DNA of 64,000 bases from Marisa cornuarietis (GCA_004794655.1 SMMW01000605.1:2014001-2078000), one strand, 5' to 3'. Positions 8,509-21,934 are shown, numbered from the stretch's first letter. Numbers and translations are program-made. The notes: generated by a model from the sequence alone, not told the origin.

Positions 8509-11500
8509 TTATTTGCCACTCATGGTAGTTGGTTGGTGGCCCCAGTCGTAGTAAGTGTACACAGGGGCAAACTCCAGGACCCCACGAGTATATTGACTGT
8601 CACTTGTGTCTTTCACATTCACTTTCCCAAGGACACATTCGCTGTATGAGGGTGGCGCTGGTAAAAAAGACAATTTTATGACTAAATTGTGACTGGTAAC
8701 CCTGACAGAACATGTATGCAAAAGTGTACAGATGGCTGAAATGTTTCCACAGTCAAGTTGTTCACATACATATAAAGAATTGTTCAGTGAAGAAAATCGA
8801 TCATATATCAAAGACAAACTAATACTTAATCCAAGATGCTAAGCACACATCAACTGAGACAGATTGTCACTTTAATGACGACCATTAACAATCAAGAGAG
8901 AGTTGTTGCATGCAGATTTTAGGAAAGCTGTCTGGCTTAGAAAGAGCTCTTACCATCTCTTTGGTGATGCATGACAAGAAAACTAAGAATATCCTACTGC
9001 CTATAGATGTGTACATTCAAATTCTATCTCTACTCCACTCACTCTCTCTCACACACACACACACAAACACACACACAGACATACAGCATGAGGAAGAAGA
9101 GTGACAAGAGAAATAAAATCATGCAGTTCAGAGAAGTACAGCAAAGTATTGCATGTTTTCAGAAACAACATACGCATATTGGAAATGTTGCTGGGGATCA
9201 GAGGCTCCCATGGTGCACTAGGATCTAAGGGCTGAGAAGTAGCATCAGCATAATGTCCACTTGTAGATTGATGGAATCCAAATGGTGGCTGGAGCGGAGG
9301 CGGAACACGAGGGGGATGCTGCTGTACAACCTGACGCAGTGGGATGGTGCCAATGATGATTTCTAGAGGGACTTCCAGGTCTAGTGCAGGCCCAGAAGGG
9401 TCAACATTCAGCTTTACAAGGACATAATCAAGAAGATGCATTTTGTTTGCAGTTTTACCAACCATTAGCATAGCCATTCTCATAAAATACTCTTCACTGA
9501 TCTGTTGTATTTGCAACTGTTTTGGAAACTTTCAGGATAACATCTCATTTTTCAGTTTAGATGTGAGGAAAATGTCATGCATTGCAATAAGTTCAGTTAC
9601 CCAGTAATAGGTATTTTATGGTCAAGACAATGCATTACCTGCAAAATGTACTTGATGTCAATAATTTTGCATCCTGCAAGATGCGAAGGAGGTAGAGGTG
9701 GGATGACAAACTCTTGACCCTCCCATGAAAAAGATTGCCCCTCTAAAATAGGACCTTCAACAATCCTGCCAATCTCCTTTGCAATGGTCTTGTTCTTTGT
9801 GGTGGCATGATATACTGTTACCTATAAAAGAATTGAATACAAAAAATACTTCAGACATCATCACATTTAATGGCTTCATAGAATATGCCTTGGATTATTC
9901 CTCAGCCACAGAGGGCTTGAAAACAACTAAGCCCAACAACTGAAGTCAAACCAATCAAGAAGAAAGCAAGAAATATTAAGCAAAAGGTGTAGCATGGTGC
10001 AGTATCATATCAAAGGAATAGAAAACAATGAATAGTGTTTTAAACTGTGAAGATAATTAGTAAATATAAACTTCAGTAACAGGAAGCAAGAAAATACAAC
10101 ACAAAATATCATCAGCTTCAATTTTGCAATGCCAATATTCTGATTCTGCATCTCTTCTCCTGCTTGGTTTGATGCCAAGCTACGATAAATGTGTATCCAT
10201 TTTATAATCTGAGTCACTGCTTACAAAAGGAAATAGGTATGCGCATATGCATGCATGGGAAAGAGGAAGGGAAAGAATACATGCTCTATTTGAGCAATAC
10301 TGGGTGGATCAAAGAAATACCTACCATTTTCAAGTCTACATAGGACTTATCTATTTTACGTGAACTTTTGTTCCTAATATCTGCAAACAGTCTAATGACT
10401 TCCCCTGGAACATAACCACGGCGCTCAAGGTGAAATGATGCACTAATGGGCCCACTTGCACAACACAAGCAACAAATGGTCTTTTGGTTACAACCATCCA
10501 CTGGCATCTAAGACAAAATGGAAAAATCATTATAAAAATAGAAATTGACACATATAGATACATCACACATTTTAAAATGTAGAACCACCCCTTACAATAA
10601 TTACAACAAATTACAAATTTGTGGATTCAGAGTTCTTATGCTACAAAGCGAAAAATCTTGAAAACAAGGATGATGGAAGATAAAACTTCTTAGAATAAGT
10701 AAGCCATGCAGTAAGTTAGGAGGTCAGTTGAGAAATTCAGAAACCATCTGACAATATGTGGCAATGGAAATTTTGCAATGGAAATTTTATGATGGGATAA
10801 GACAAAAAGCATGATGACAGAATAATTGTAAATGGGATTCATTTCTGCTAAATTACCTTCTTTAAGGTTATATTACCACACATATATTAACTACATGTGT
10901 GTGTGTGTGTGTTGTTATGCTCATGGTCATTATGAATCTGTGTGTGTGCATGCATGTGCAGGTACATGCAAGCCTTTAATCCCTACATGCACAGATAACT
11001 GATCATACCATAGCACTTGGGTCTGCATTCAAGTCCAAGATGCTAATGATGGAGAAAGGTCGCTTGGTTGTGTGATCAAATTTCCAGGGCTTGTCAATGA
11101 TACCTTTGACAATGTATCGAACATGACCATCAGATCCCTCAAAGGATGATGGAAGGTTTGGAGGAAGAACAAAGCAGAAAGGGAAAACAGTTCGTCCAGC
11201 TGAAAGTTTTACTGTATCTCTTCCCTGTGCTGGCCCTGCAACGACAAATGAATAGTTTGAATGTCAGATGGTCATACATAGCTTTCCTTAGCCTTTGTTT
11301 GTAAGCCCCTGAATATGCAAAGTTTAATCACTATAAAATCTGTTGGGTCATACACAAGCAAAGCAAAACAATTTAATGTCTCTTACAAATTCCAAACAAC
11401 AGAACTTCTTGTTCAAAATATTTCTCTGTGGCAGAGTAGGTTTCTGTGACAGTTTGCTGGTCATCACCAGAACCTCTTGTTTCAGTTTCTGTCCAATAAA

Positions 11501-12195
11501 CATCTGCTTGGCCCTGAAATTTTAATCTGATACCTGCACACAGAATTTGTAACTGCTTAACTTTCTGCTCAACTCTTCATACACATGTAAAAAGATTTTA
11601 AATATAATAAAGTATATAATGACAAACCTTTTGTAAAATTTTGTAAAGAGTTACAAGTTCTATTTGTTTATCAGATTTGATTTTTAATAATTTACTTGAA
11701 AACTGGAGTCTGAAGATTAAACGCAAGAGTATCTTCTATTACCAAATAGTAATTTGTACATAACAGGCATCTTTGCCACCAAAAACAGTTGTTTATCCAT
11801 AATATCAATCTTCTGCTATCAAACCCTTATATGCATTGCACATGTACACATAAAAACAAGTGATCTTTGGCTCGATGTGCTTGTGGCCGCTGGGCTGCTA
11901 AGCATGGACATCAAATAAGCTATGCCTGATGTGATTCTCACACTGTGGAATAAAAATAACCATCTAGCCTATCTCTTCAAAAGACATAAAAAAAGCCAAA
12001 TTCACCATGAAGAAAGACTAATATTAGGATCAGAAAAAACACCAAAGTAAAAATGAATCAAATCAAAAGTGCATCACCTCTCATCGCCATCTCCTCGTTT
12101 AGTTCCACAGTACAGTGACCCTGTACATTCTGACCAGCATAGTACACACCCTGGATGTTGCTGAAACTAATCTCAAAGATGTTCAGTTTGCCCAT
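8509..12195 (-). CDS. Alpha-arrestin (ARRDC-type) gene A, 414 aa
   Basis: Seven coding exons read on the minus strand: 12195-12078, 11533-11387, 11235-11009, 10507-10325, 9821-9639, 9411-9174 and 8657-8509. All have GT-AG borders and the sum is 1245 nt, exactly 414 codons plus TAA. Exons 1-3 encode the arrestin N domain (start MGKLNIFEI, core AGRTVFPFCFVLPPNLPSSF). Exons 4-6 encode the arrestin C domain, with a CCLCC cluster at residues 176-180 and LEVPLEIIIGTIPL near its end. Exon 6 adds a Pro-rich linker. Exon 7 opens with PPSY (367-370), the motif by which alpha-arrestins bind WW domains of NEDD4-family ubiquitin ligases. The family acts at plasma membrane and endosomes as adaptors for ubiquitination and trafficking of receptors and transporters. 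An acceptor AG lies 4 nt before the ATG, so a 5' non-coding exon exists. Closest named relatives are probably ARRDC2/3/4; orthology is not resolved. Confidence 0.93.
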
Positions 12196-13474
12196 GTTGC
12201 TGCAAATAAAAGTAAAATTTCTAATTCTCAACTTCAGTTTACTCAGACACTTGAAAAGGCTGACTGGGGTGGGAGTGATAGAATTATAGAAGCAGCACCA
12301 GAAACGCTTTTTCATTTTTATCTTTATAGTTTTCAAAACCAGGAAGCTATTTTGGCAGCTGGCCAATAAAAGCAATTTGAACTTTAATGGTAAAGTTAGC
12401 CCTGTATAACCTTTCAGTTCTTGAGAAGGGAAGTGTTAATAACACTGTTTTGGGGGCTAAATGTTTTATGAGGTTGTTGTCTTCACAGCTGCCTTCCCGA
12501 ACCTGGTATTAGGAGTCCTAAGGGGTTAGTTATCCATTCAACAGCTAGGACAGCTGGAGCAAGTCAGCTACACAACATAGGTATCAAGCCAGCTAGTGTA
12601 GATATGTTTCCTATATAATATTTCTATAGGAAAAAAAAATCATAACTAGCTAGTGTGCATGCCTCTGGCTGAGATCTCTATAACCACTCAACTAATTACC
12701 TATCTTCATTTTAGTATTACATTAATCTTGCTTGCACATTTTTTCATGTAAAAAGAATCTTGCTTGCACACTTTTCCCAGTAAAAATATAGTACTTCACA
12801 TGCAACTTTCTCTCAGTTTTTTTTTTCTTGAAGATCTACAATACTACTCACTTCATGATAACTAGTTTTACAATAAACTTTTTAATCTCTCTTAATCCCC
12901 TAATTATATGTTTCCATGGCGCGGACCTTTCAAATATTAATGTGAATCTTTAATTGCGATCTCTCTTGTATATTATAGACAGGGACTAGCAAGAAGATAT
13001 AAGCGAATTCCGTACAAATACTGATCGAGGTATCGGGTAGGATATCACTGAGGGAACAGAGGGAGGAGTCGGGTGTGGAGTGGTCTGTCGTTAATGAACC
13101 CTTTAAATATTATATACACCTTAAATTTAGGCCCGACAGTAATTAAAGTGCCATCGCGTGCCACTCAAGTAACGCATTTAAATTCTATCATCACTCAGTG
13201 ATAACAGACAGCAGTCTTTATTCAGTTACTGATATACAATTAAGTATGCAGTAACCACTAAGACAACACACAGCTCGACGAATTCCGCAGAGTCCTATTG
13301 ATGGGTATGGGCGGTTGTATGCGTGGTGGCTTCTGGTATGATTAAAGCAATTGTATACATCATTTCTGTAGTCACAAAATCCTAACAAATGTTTAAATAA
13401 CCGCGGAAACTGTATAGTTGCTGACTGCAATGCAGCCTCGACCTGTTGTTGTTTATTTAGGAAAGTGCTTCCAC
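12196..13474. other. 5' intron of gene A, nothing further recognised
   Basis: Between coding exon 1 of gene A and a SINE I see only A/T-rich unique sequence, with no ORF of note. Confidence 0.45.
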
Positions 13475-13672
13475 CTTGCGGTGATTTCGCACTATTGGGG
13501 GGGGGGGAAGGGAGTGGGGGAGGAAACCGGAGTACCCGGAGAAAACCCCCGGCGCACAACCCTGCGAACAGGTGTCACATGCAGAGAGTGTCCCGAGACG
13601 AGATCTAAACCCTGAGCCGCTCACTGCAGTGGCGACAAGCGAGTGTTTTAACCACCACACTACCTCACTTAG
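13475..13672 (-). mobile_element. tRNA-derived SINE in the 5' intron of gene A
   Basis: Read on the minus strand it starts with a tRNA-like head: GTGTGGTGGTTAAAACAC resembles an A box, and GGTTTAGATCTCG stands at the B-box position. A body with TGCATGTGACACCTGTT follows, and the end is GGTTTTCTCCGGGTACTCC then C-rich. Parts of the body recur in the SINEs at 59.7 and 61.1 kb (tgcatgt/cctgt core). A poly-G run at about 13498-13508 marks its 3' side. Confidence 0.65.
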
Positions 13673-13726
13673 GTTCAAGCACGAATTTATACGTCCGTGG
13701 GTTCAAGTGATAAGAGAAAGTATCTG

Positions 13727-14150
13727 TAACAGGGTGGGATGAGGTTCGCTCTCTCAGTCTCACCACAATGTTAACACAACACCGTCGTGGGTTGAGTCCG
13801 GTTTACTATTGTGTCAGAGGATAGGTCTGACTAGGCGAAAGCTCTAACAACTTGGTGGGGCGATGCGACCACCTCTCTTCTCTCCGTTCGACTGTCTTCT
13901 CTTCTCCCTCTCTCACCCTCTTATCCCCCTCATACCCGACTTTTCTAGAAGCCCTGTCCTTGTTACTAGGCGACCCCCTTCCGCTCTCCTTCGGCCGGGT
14001 CGCCATTCGGCCAGTGGTTTTCCCCAACCCCCTCCCACTCTCTTTCGGTCACAAGGTATGTCACCTACCTTTCTATCCCTGTGTGTGTGTGTGTGTGCAA
14101 TGCGTGTGTGTACCTGTGTCTGTGCCTGCCATACCCCATACTACTATATA
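13727..14150 (+). repeat. Dispersed 0.42-kb repeat, solo-LTR-like, copy 1
   Basis: It is nearly identical over its whole length to 62331-62755 in the same orientation. Both begin TGTA(A/G)CAGGGTGGGATGAGG and end near CCATACCCCATACTACTAT, after a (GT)n stretch. A TGTA start, a size near 0.4 kb and no coding capacity fit a solo LTR. The outer ends are uncertain because the expected target duplications are not exact. Here it lies inside the 5' intron of gene A. Confidence 0.75.
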
Positions 14151-14249
14151 TCGATCGTGTTTTACCTGTGTATTGTGACGCGTTTACGCTAGTATTTTGA
14201 GTGGATAATTATTGAGGTGCTATTTGCCTTGGTTTTGAAAAAAAAAAGT

Positions 14250-14275
14250 TTCTTACCTCGCTCAAAGCTATCACT
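14250..14275 (-). other. Probable 5' non-coding exon end (splice donor) of gene A
   Basis: On the minus strand TTTGAGCGAG is followed by GTAAGAAAC (last exon base 14257). It resembles the better-supported donor at 40057 upstream of gene C. It would splice to the acceptor just before the gene A start codon. Confidence 0.4.
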
Positions 14276-14309
14276 TAAACGTATGCAAACTTGTAGACCT
14301 GTTTACACC

Positions 14310-14660
14310 TGGGGGTCATAGTCCATTTCGTCCCACACCAAAAGTATGGTCCATTTCGTCACAAGACAGAAAAGTCAAATCGTCACAAGCCCAAAAGGCG
14401 AATCGATCACCCATGTAACAAGTAGCTATTAACGTAAAATATTAAAAAAGCCATACGTTGCTAGAACAATATAGATACGCAAGCTCAGCGGCCAAAACAG
14501 AGCCATGCGAATAATTGTAGCCACCATGTGGCTGAACAAAATGGCTGCTTGGCAATACGCACGCCGAGAACGAATCTTACAATGGCAAATACGCGTGATT
14601 TTTCTCTTTTAAACAATCTTTTACATTAAAGATTTTGTCATCATTGTATTTTGAATTTGT
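14310..14660 (+). repeat. Dispersed repeat with TTTCGTCCCA motifs, copy 1
   Basis: It matches 22268-22800 in the same orientation. Shared blocks are GTCCATTTCGTC(C/A)CAAGACA, GTCAAATCGTC.CAAGCCC, AACAGAGCCATGCGA, AAATGGCTGC and CGTGATTTTTCTCTTT. Copy 1 is shorter in the middle. Both copies lie just upstream of the probable first exons of genes A and B, so this may be an old insertion or part of the duplicated upstream region. Confidence 0.7.
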
Positions 14661-16715
14661 ATTTTGACTTCAAATGTAGTAAAGAGTCTGGTGTCATTTG
14701 TTTGAATAATTAGTGTTTGTCATGGTTAGAAGGTAGGATTTTCATCATGTTTTATGGATGGTGTACACGACTGAATAAGTGTGCCTAGTACCTGTTGAAT
14801 TGGTGCCTTATGAATGTTGGTAATGCTGGTATCATTAAACTGGTGAGGCCTAAGCTCACAGTTACAGTGACAGGCAAATCTCTAAGTGAAATTATGCAAC
14901 AAGGTGAACACAACAAGCAACGCACAAATTTCTTTCATTTTCCACATTTATAAAAATGACGAAGTAGTAGAATAGTAGATCTGGCTGATTTGTGTTCAGA
15001 TTAAACGTGGCTTGCAGTTTTTCTTCTCATTTGATTTGTACACATTTTCACACATTTCTTGATCATTTTTGGACAATTCCAGTGACTTCCATGAAAGAAA
15101 AAGATTTGAATTTTGAGCAAATTCACATAATAAGGAGACAACCTAGTGCCAAAAAAATTTTCAAAAATATTTTGAGTCACATTCTAACAAATTGGACCAA
15201 CAAGTAAAAGTGTTCTTTTAATTGTTTTGAGCAGTATAAGCTCCAACATGAAAATATAATGGAAGAGTTTTCCACAGTTGCACAATAACAAATAATAGGT
15301 AGGTATACATACTCCAACACTTTGTTAATTGTGTTCATGCATATCATCTTCACAGAGATATGAGCAGCAAAACAATGAGGTAACAATGACTGAGTACATG
15401 TACTTGCCTCAGCTCACAAAATTACATTTTTCTCTTAACATGCAAAATTGGTACAAACTATTGTAATAATGAATTAAAATCAGATACATCAACAATATAT
15501 TTTGTATTTCTAGAATGGTTAAATGAGGTAAGATCGCTGCCTGATGTGAGTAATATATAGTTATCTATGGTGCAGTGTTTTATGGTTCAAGTATAGGTGG
15601 AAGCAACATTCTATAAATAACCAAATATAAAAATATAGTTGTATTAATACATAGCCTTAAATGAATAAGCACAAAGTCCATCACAGCCTCAACTGGCAGC
15701 CAGGCAATGCCCACTTTTTTCAAAAGGAACATATATAATGAAAATAAGTCACAAACTATGAAAACAATAACAAATCTTGCTAGAAATATGCTGCCTCTTC
15801 TGTGCAAAGTCAAGCACTAACATAATAAGAATTATGTGTTCCTAATGATTGTTTTAAAATTGTCTTGTTTGAAATACTCTTATCAGATCCTCTGGGTACA
15901 ATGAGAGTCTAGCGTCACATTCAGTGAACTATCCCATTCCATGTTAGTGATCCAAGTGGTCCGTGTCTTGATTTCTCTCACTTTACAGCGCTCTCGCTCA
16001 TACATAGACTTTGGTAGACTTTTAGTCTTGATTAGAATATGTCAGCTTACTTTGCACTGCTTGTGAGAAGTAACAGAACATTTCTCTAACAAATGAGGAG
16101 TCTTAACTGATGTAGATAAATCTCTCTCTTTTGCTTAATCACTTACACACACAGAGCACCAACTCCGTACATGCAGATACACAGAATACAGAAAAAAACT
16201 AATGACACTGCCTTTACCCTTTTCACAAGGACTTTAACTTGAATGTGACCGTACAGATTACAGCAAAAATAATTTAGACATTTACCATCTTTGGCTTTTA
16301 TTTAACGATGGGCCACGATCATTGCTTTGCTGGACAGCATGGGCAAAGCGATTTTCATTACTTTTTATTGCAAAGTTCGTTTTCTCTTTTCCAAAAATAT
16401 ATAGGTTTCTTGGTCTAATGTTTATCTCAGAGCAGCAATAATAAAAATCAAACTTCACCCACTGTTGTCTTCACAGTCTTCAGTTATAACCCAGACATTG
16501 TAATGTTACATTTTTGTCATGCTAAGAGGGTTAAGTACAAAAGTACAAACAATTACACAACAGAATCTTCAGTTTTTTTGTGCATAGTTTCTGCTCCATG
16601 ACTTTAAATAAGCAACACTATACTTAATAAAATTAAGTCAAATGCATCTTTATAGTACCATCAATGCCACAGCTTAAAGAATTGGTTTTAAAAAACTGAG
16701 GGAAAAAACAATTGT
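14661..16715. other. Intergenic region downstream of gene B
   Basis: No gene was found. Patches at about 15388-15440 and 15955-16100 resemble the region downstream of gene C (about 32630-32690 and 33205-33330), with shared TAGTCTTGATTAG and ACAGAA(C/T)ATTTCTCTAA. This suggests the duplication that made B and C included 3' flanking DNA. Some of it is likely 3' UTR of gene B. Confidence 0.5.
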
Positions 16716-19700
16716 TTACTTCCCATTCATTGTGGTGGGCTGGTAGCCCCAGTCATAGTATGTATAGACTGGAGCAAAGTCTAAGGTTCCTCGAGTGTGT
16801 TCATTATCATCCTCGTCTTTCACATTCACCTTTCCAAAGACACATTCATTATAGGAGGGTGGTGCTGAAATAAAGGACCAAAATAAATAAATAAGTTTTT
16901 CCTCCACACAGTCTGCAAAAGCAGTGAAATGGTAAGTGCATGCATCAGTAAGAGTATTAACAGAAGTCAAGGCCAAAGATCTCTGCCACAGAAAAGCCTT
17001 TTGTAGCAATAAAAATGTAACAGTATCTTCATCTAGTAGGTTAACAGTGACAAGCATAGATTTCATGCGTTGTAGATGTTTTCAGTTAGATGTCAGTAAT
17101 AGATCTTCACCGGTCTAACTTTGTTTGTATTGATCTTCCCTGTGCTTTCTCTACTTTTTTAACTGGTGCAGATGGATGGAACCTTATCAATGACTTCAAT
17201 CATTTTTTTTTTATTTTTTTTTTTATTAGCATCAGTGATCTTCAATCAGCAAGAAATAGGCTCCAGTGTTGCTGAACTTCTATATAAAATAAGATTCTAC
17301 CAAACAATTTCTCCTATCAAAAGATTTCTCTTCAGATTTTCTGAAATTTATCTTAGCTTTATGATCTGCATATAACTATATACGTTAAAGTATGCAACTT
17401 ATTGACTGTGATGCTTAAAGTTCAGGAAAAGATTATACTACACAAATGAACATTATCATTATTTAATGCTAAGATTATGTTTTCTTGATGCTCAGTTTGC
17501 AAAGGTAATAAATTTACTCAATCTTTCGGTCAATAAATGAGTAATTGTTTTACTAAGACCACATGAAAATCTTTAAGTAGTGTAAATATTTCAATTTGTT
17601 AAAATGTTAATTTTGCAATGTCACAGAATAGTATGCAAAGTACTTAATACACATATTTACACACACACACATACACACACAAGCATTAAGTTCTTAAACA
17701 TGTTAACCATCACATACGCAGGTTAGGAATGCTGCTCGGTGGTGGGTACGGCATCACAGGCTCAAAAGGAGCAGATGGTGTTGCACCTGCTGGCAGAGGG
17801 AATCCAACTGATGGCTGTGGAGCATGTGGGGGACATTGTGCAATCACCTGGAGAAGGGGAATGGTGCCGATGATGATCTCCAGTGGGACTTCAAGATCCA
17901 ATGATGGACCAGACGGGTCAACATTCAACTTGAACAAAGCAGATTGAACATTCTTTTAATGTCATTAATTAGACAGACATTTTATCACATTAATCATGTA
18001 CCAGTGTGTTTTGAAAGCAATAATTATCATGGATCTGATTATGCTGAGAAAAGCAAGTTCAATCCTTCATATTTTTAGTGGTTTACCTTTCGCTCTTTAA
18101 ATCAGGCCATTTTCTGACTGATTTTAAATCGAAGAAAGGTTGAAAAAGGTTTTACATATTGCTTAGTTTACTTTGCAGATAAAATAATTTGTACACTTAA
18201 ATGATCTCAATTTAGATGATTGCCCTCACCTACCTGTCCAACCACCCAAAACAGTGGTCAGAGTAAAAAGATCTTTATTAAAAACATCACAGTTATGCAA
18301 ATGATGCAGAAGCAACACATAACTGGAAAGCACTCACCCTCACAGGCAACACAAACAGGAAAGTATAAGTGATTGTTGATCAAGCAGTTCGCTGTGAAGA
18401 TATGTCTTAAACATGTGTGGTAGTAATATTATGTCAACTCAGTTGGCAAATCCATTTTTCTCGAACAGCACGCGGTCAGACATCTCTCTGTTGCCTCTAC
18501 CTGTTTCCTGTGGGGAAATCCGCTACACAAATCCTATTATTATTATTATTCCAAAAATTTTAAACTTTATTACCTGCAGAATGTATCTGATGTCAATAAT
18601 CTTGCATCCCGGAAGGTTTGAGGGTGGTAGCGGAGGAAGCACAAATATCTGTCCCTCCCATGAAAAGGAATGACCTTCTTCAATGGGACCTTCGACTACT
18701 CTGCCAACCTCCTTCACAGATGTGCGGCTCTTGGTGGTTGCATGGAAAGTTGTTATCTAAGAAGGATTTAAATCATGCTATCAGCATTGTCACCATAGGG
18801 CATATCATATATCCTGCATACTAGATTCACAGTAAATATTAATTTCATTGATCGTACCTCTTGGTAAATATGAACATGCAATTGTTGGCAAGTATACAGC
18901 ATACTTAGCCTAATATACTATCCGGTCAGAAACAAATCAAATTCCAAATGATGACAAAAGCTTCTACAAAGTCAAACAGAACTGATCTTTGGATGGTTAC
19001 AGAAGCGACTTTATGGAATTCCAATTCTTTTCTCTCAAGTTTACGTTGCTATTAAAAAAAAACTTCTATATTTACAGAATTTCAAGTTATGCCTGCAGCT
19101 GCCTTGCAGGGCCAGACCAAATGATTTCGTGAGCCAGACATTTTCCATCCCAGCGTTAGTGTATGAATGTTAACTATGCATGTGAGTGCATGTTACTGTA
19201 CATGTGAGTGTATTCTGCCTGAGTGTGATCACCATCTTTGTCAACCTGTCTCATCCCCTATTTGCCTCTGTATATTATAAAGTACATCAAGCTTGTCTTT
19301 GTTTGTGGAAATAGACTATATGAATTCTATTATTATTATTATTATAAGTATAGGAAAATGTGTCTAACCATTCTCAAGTCTACATAGGACTTGTCCATTT
19401 TCCGGTTGCTGTTGTTCCTGATATCAGCATATAATTTAATAGCCTCCCCTGGAACATAACCACGGCGTTCAAGGCGAAATGATGCTGTGATGGGTCCACT
19501 GGCGCAACACAGACAGCACAAAGTCTTCTGGTTCCTACCCTCTACTGGCATCTATCAGAAACAGCATCATAGTTAAAACTCTTTAAAATATTATGATGAT
19601 GCAGCCATTTATAGGGTATTTCCATACTGCCTCTCTTTACTAAATAGAAGATTATATGTTAAAAATAACTGCAAGTAAAAAACAAAAATCTGCAAATAAA

Positions 19701-21607
19701 CTTCCTGGATAAAAGACAAAGTCATGATGGTTTCAGTCTTCATGTGTCATTACTGCAACAGCTTGAAGAGAAGGTAACTAAAAGTTACAATTAATAATAA
19801 AAGTATAATCATTACTGAAGACTCACAACAATTAAAAAAATAATTAAATCTTACCACAGCATTGGGATCAGCATTCAGGTCTGAAACACTGATGATGGTG
19901 AAGGGACGTTTGGTTGTGTGATCAAATCTCCATGGCTTATCAATAATACCTTTTACGCTGTACCGCACATAACCATGTGCACCTTCAAAGGACGATGGAA
20001 GGTTTGGAGGAAGAACAAAGCAGAATGGATAAGTGGTCCGGCCAGCTGCAAGTTTAATCGTGTCACTTCCCTGCCCTGGCCCTGAAATGAAAGAAAGAAA
20101 TATATTTGGGAAATGACTTGAATGGTTCTGATTACATCTGACACCTCAAAAACTGTGCTCTTATCTCTCACATCAATGACAATTTCCTCTTTCCTAGTAC
20201 CAAAGTAAGCTTTACATAGCAGCCTCTGGAATGCTTGTTTTATTATTATACATGTATACTTGGAAACGCTGATTTTCATTTCTAAATAATCTTGCAATAA
20301 AGAAACAGGAATACAGGTTCATAAGAAGTTATAGAATGTTTATATCAAAAAAAAAAATCAATGAAATAAACAAATAATCCAAAAACAAGACAAATGAATA
20401 TGCAACAGCAAAAGAGGGCATGCATATAGACCTATGTGCCCGTGCCTAGAAATGGAATGAAAATTTAATTATAAATTCATTATGACAAACAATGAGAAAT
20501 AAATTAGTCTAAGTAGTAATGACAGATTAGAACAGAAAAGATTTTGTTTGGCTTTTTACACTATGAGTAATTTTCTTGACTATTTTAAATTATTTGGTGT
20601 ATCATTTTGAGTAACAGTGCATATACATGTTTATTGACTTAAAACAATATTGTTTACTTCACACTGATAAACTAGCAGCTAAAGCTCTTCAGAATTCAAA
20701 TCATGAGAATCATTCACTAAAACTTACAGATCCCAAACAGCAGCACTTCTTGTTCAAAGTATTTTTCTGTGGCTGAGTAATGGACAGTGTGTGTTCTTCG
20801 GTTCTTTCCAGAACCTGATGAGTGCTGTTCTGTCCAGTGAACGTATGCCTTTCCCTCAAATTTCAGTCTGATGCCTGTAAACGAAACTTGCTCAAGTCAT
20901 GCTGTTTGTATGTACATTCTTTAATCGGAAGGGTTACACGATGATGATGATGATGATGATGATGTCCATTTGTAATGCCCAGGTATCCATTCAGAAGAAT
21001 GCTCATTGCGCAGCAAAAACAAAATAAAAAATAAGAAGAAAAAATAAAGTAAATAAATAGATAAAACACCAGGAAAGTAAAAAAAATAAAGACAGAAGTG
21101 TTGCTTGGTTGTTTAAGTTTAATGAAGAGCTAACATAAACTTTTTATCTAACTATATAGTCACACAGCCTTTATGCTTGTTGAATGTTTGCTCTTAACAA
21201 AAAAAGCTATTAAGACTCAACTTTTAAAATAATACATGAACATATGTGCATGTATATATGTGTGTGAGAGATGGAACATGTGCCTAAATATATATATATG
21301 TTTGTGTACAATTAATTATATAGACAATTAGTGACATGGACGTGCAGACAATTTATCTCCATCTGAGGAACATATATATCTTTCAGTCTAACTGCACTGC
21401 TGCCATTAAACTTGAAATGAAGACTCGATCTTTTCTGTCGACATATTAAGTTTAAATCAAAAGAAGAAGATGAAATTAAAATGCCTCACCTCTCATTGCC
21501 ATTTCCTCGTTTAGCTCCACAGTACAGTGACCCTGCACATTCTGACCAGCATAGTACACACCCTGGAAACTGTTGAGTGTAATCTCAAAGATGTTCAGCT
21601 TGCCCAT
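16716..21607 (-). CDS. Alpha-arrestin (ARRDC-type) gene B, 405 aa
   Basis: Seven coding exons on the minus strand: 21607-21490, 20874-20728, 20081-19855, 19551-19369, 18756-18574, 17928-17718 and 16864-16716. The sum is 1218 nt (405 codons plus TAA) with the same phases as gene A. The N domain (exons 1-3) starts MGKLNIFEI. The C domain (exons 4-6) has CCLCC at residues 176-180. The Pro-rich linker in exon 6 is shorter than in gene A. PPSY is at 358-361, and the end is TYYDWGYQPTTMNGK. It is closer to C than to A in exon 4 (AIKLYADIRNNSNRKMDKSY against AIKLLAHIRNNSNRKMDKSY). A canonical acceptor (TGTGCAG) sits 1 nt upstream of the ATG, so the 5' UTR is spliced. The role is presumably a NEDD4-type ligase adaptor, as for A. 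All domains and the ligase motif look intact. Confidence 0.94.
19190..19346 (+). mobile_element. SINE/LINE 3' tail in intron 4 of gene B
   Basis: The stretch runs TATATTATAAAGTACATCAAG, then GTTTGTGGAAATAGAC and ends in an ATT triplet run (about 19328-19346). This is the usual 3' end of triplet-tailed retroposons in invertebrates. The 5' limit is a guess. Confidence 0.45.
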
Positions 21608-21934
21608 TCTGCACAAGACAGAAAAGAAACTTTGTTCATATTGTTGTTAAAAATTCCCAAATTATACTGAGCTTCAATTAAGCAGACCTAGAAATCACCT
21701 GAATGGAAGATTGTACTGCTGAAAACTGTTTGGAACGTGTGGAAATTTTTTAAAAGTATGTTATTGATTTTAAATGCTTCTCGATCCTTACGTCAGTGTC
21801 AGGTGAGCGGCTCGTCCACACAAATTTGCTGTGATTTGGCGATCCCGGCTTAACACTCACACGTGTGTGGTATTTATTAGCACACCACATCAGCAATTAA
21901 AGTTGCGCAATTCCACCGCCTGTAGTAACTGCAA

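Noticed and set aside
12115..12369. Plus-strand ORF over exon 1 of gene A, and similar plus-strand ORFs over other arrestin exons
   Set aside because: They are shadows of the minus-strand arrestin exons, which have matching splice sites and paralogs.
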